Source: Bacteroidales bacterium (GTDB lineage Bacteria; Bacteroidota; Bacteroidia; Bacteroidales; UBA932). From it: a stretch of 6,139 bases of DNA. The stretch spans positions 1-6,139 of the forward strand of contig JAKSKA010000088.1 of NCBI GenBank assembly GCA_024401915.1, given 5' to 3'. This document shows positions 5,015 through 6,139 of this stretch, one piece after another. Positions within the stretch are counted from its first letter, which is position 1. Each line of letters starts with the position of its first letter. A program made the translations under genes and the position numbers. The notes below the pieces were generated by a model, which saw nothing but the letters and a program-made list of their open reading frames with translations, was not told where the DNA came from and searched no databases.

Positions 5015-6139
5015 ATGCATAAACTATTGACCATTATTGCGGCTCTCGCCCTTTCCATATTCTGCGCCGGAGCCAGGAATTATGAACTGAAATCCCCTGA
5101 CGGAAGACTTTGCGTGACGCTCCAGGACGGAGCATCCTCCGACGCCGCGCTGACGTACTCCCTATCCTACAACGGGGAGGCTCTCGTCGATGCGTCGCCC
5201 GTGTCGATGACACTTTCCGACGGTACCGTCTGGGCGGCCGGCAAATGCAAGGGCTTCTCGAAGTCATCGGGCAATGCCGTCCTCGAATCCCCCTTGTACC
5301 GCAAGGCCAGCGTGTCCGACGTCTATAATGCCGTCACCGTCAGATACCGCGACTGCAACGTGGAGTTCCGCGCATACGACGAAGGCGTGGCCTGGCGTTT
5401 CGTCCAGCCATCGAAGCGCTCTTCCTATAATGTCAACGCAGAACAGGCGACATTCAAGTTCAGCGCGGACAGATATATGTACGTGGGCTACACTCACAAG
5501 CGCATCGAGACCCTCGACACCCAGTTCTCCGACGATTTCGAGAACACTTACAAGCATCTTCCGGTTTCGCAGTGGAATCCCCGCAGGATGGCATTCCTGC
5601 CCACTATGTTCGAAGGACCGAAAGGCACGAAGATGGTCATCACCGAGTCAGACCTCGTGGACTATCCCGGTATGTTCCTTTACAACGGGGACGCTTCCAC
5701 GACGGTGTGCGGCCGTTTCGCACCGTATCCTCTCGATACGGAGATAGGCGGCCACAACGGCATCCAGGTGCTCCCGAAGACGCGTGACAACTACATCGCA
5801 AGATGTGACGGCGCGCCGCGCAGCTTCCCCTGGAGGATAATATGCTTCTCGGAGCAGGATTCCGAAATGGCGGACAACGATATGGTGTGGCGTCTGGCAC
5901 GTCCCTGTCCCAAGGACGAGGACTTCAGCTGGGTGAAGCCCGGCAAGGTGGCCTGGGACTGGTGGAACAACTGGAGCCTGCGGGGAGTGGACTTCAAGGC
6001 CGGTATCAACAACGAGACATACAAGTACTACATCGACTTCGCTTCGAAGTACGGAATCGAATACGTCATCCTCGACGAGGGATGGGCCGTGAAATATGCC
6101 AATGACCTTTTGAAGGTGGTTCCGGAGATAGATGTCAGG
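5015..6139 (+). CDS. GH97 family glycoside hydrolase (SusB-like), 3' end outside window
   Basis: GH97 enzymes of Bacteroidetes are exported alpha-glucosidases or alpha-galactosidases; SusB of the starch utilisation system is the best-known member. The window holds 375 codons, about half of a typical member of about 650-740 residues. A signal peptide covers about 1-20 (MHKLLTIIAALAL...CAGA), with cleavage likely after Ala20. The N-terminal beta-sandwich domain spans about 22-290 and includes ITESDLVDYPGMFLY (209-223). The catalytic barrel begins with WDWWNNW (314-320), GVDF (324-327) and GINNETYKYYIDFASKYGIEYVILDEGW (330-357), a strong GH97 signature. Most catalytic residues lie beyond the edge, so inverting (glucosidase-type) versus retaining (galactosidase-type) cannot be decided. 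The start is fixed by the signal peptide. It is divergent from recR across a 40 bp gap. No susC/susD genes are visible. Confidence 0.95.
   Translation, partial: MHKLLTIIAALALSIFCAGARNYELKSPDGRLCVTLQDGASSDAALTYSLSYNGEALVDASPVSMTLSDGTVWAAGKCKGFSKSSGNAVLESPLYRKASVSDVYNAVTVRYRDCNVEFRAYDEGVAWRFVQPSKRSSYNVNAEQATFKFSADRYMYVGYTHKRIETLDTQFSDDFENTYKHLPVSQWNPRRMAFLPTMFEGPKGTKMVITESDLVDYPGMFLYNGDASTTVCGRFAPYPLDTEIGGHNGIQVLPKTRDNYIARCDGAPRSFPWRIICFSEQDSEMADNDMVWRLARPCPKDEDFSWVKPGKVAWDWWNNWSLRGVDFKAGINNETYKYYIDFASKYGIEYVILDEGWAVKYANDLLKVVPEIDVR

Overview
The window looks like a piece of chromosome from a GC-rich member of the Bacteroidales (Alistipes-like or an uncultured gut relative; the genus is inferred). 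Four intergenic sites match the Bacteroidetes sigma factor -7 consensus TAnnTTTG exactly and a fifth is close. The exported glycan-active genes (a GH97 enzyme and a sialidase-like propeller), the Bacteroidetes-style RecR and the near absence of Shine-Dalgarno sites point the same way.

Layout, left to right. Positions 1-941 (minus) hold the 5' part of a secreted, cysteine-rich, sialidase-like beta-propeller gene that runs off the left edge. It is divergent from a cysteine synthase gene (1009-1914, plus). After a strong intrinsic terminator comes a 138 bp element (1943-2080) with near-perfect 34 bp inverted arms, then a second hairpin that terminates the class II fructose-bisphosphate aldolase gene (2144-3148, minus). 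Divergent from the aldolase is a two-gene operon on plus: an unrecognised 183-residue protein (3245-3796) and the manganese exporter mntP (3799-4347). mntP meets recR (4351-4974, minus) tail to tail with 3 bases between them. A 40 bp gap separates recR from the 5' half of a GH97 glycosidase gene (5015 to the right edge, plus).

The content is mostly housekeeping: sulfur assimilation, glycolysis/gluconeogenesis, metal homeostasis and recombination repair. It is flanked by two truncated, exported carbohydrate-related genes that do not form one operon. I see no mobile-element genes, RNA genes, CRISPR array or defence system.

The most unusual content is regulatory. Four of the promoters place TAnnTTTG only 5-8 bases before the start codon, which predicts leaderless or nearly leaderless mRNAs. 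The recR/GH97 gap packs two back-to-back promoters into 40 bp. The long palindrome after the cysteine synthase gene may be a dispersed repeat or a structured RNA.
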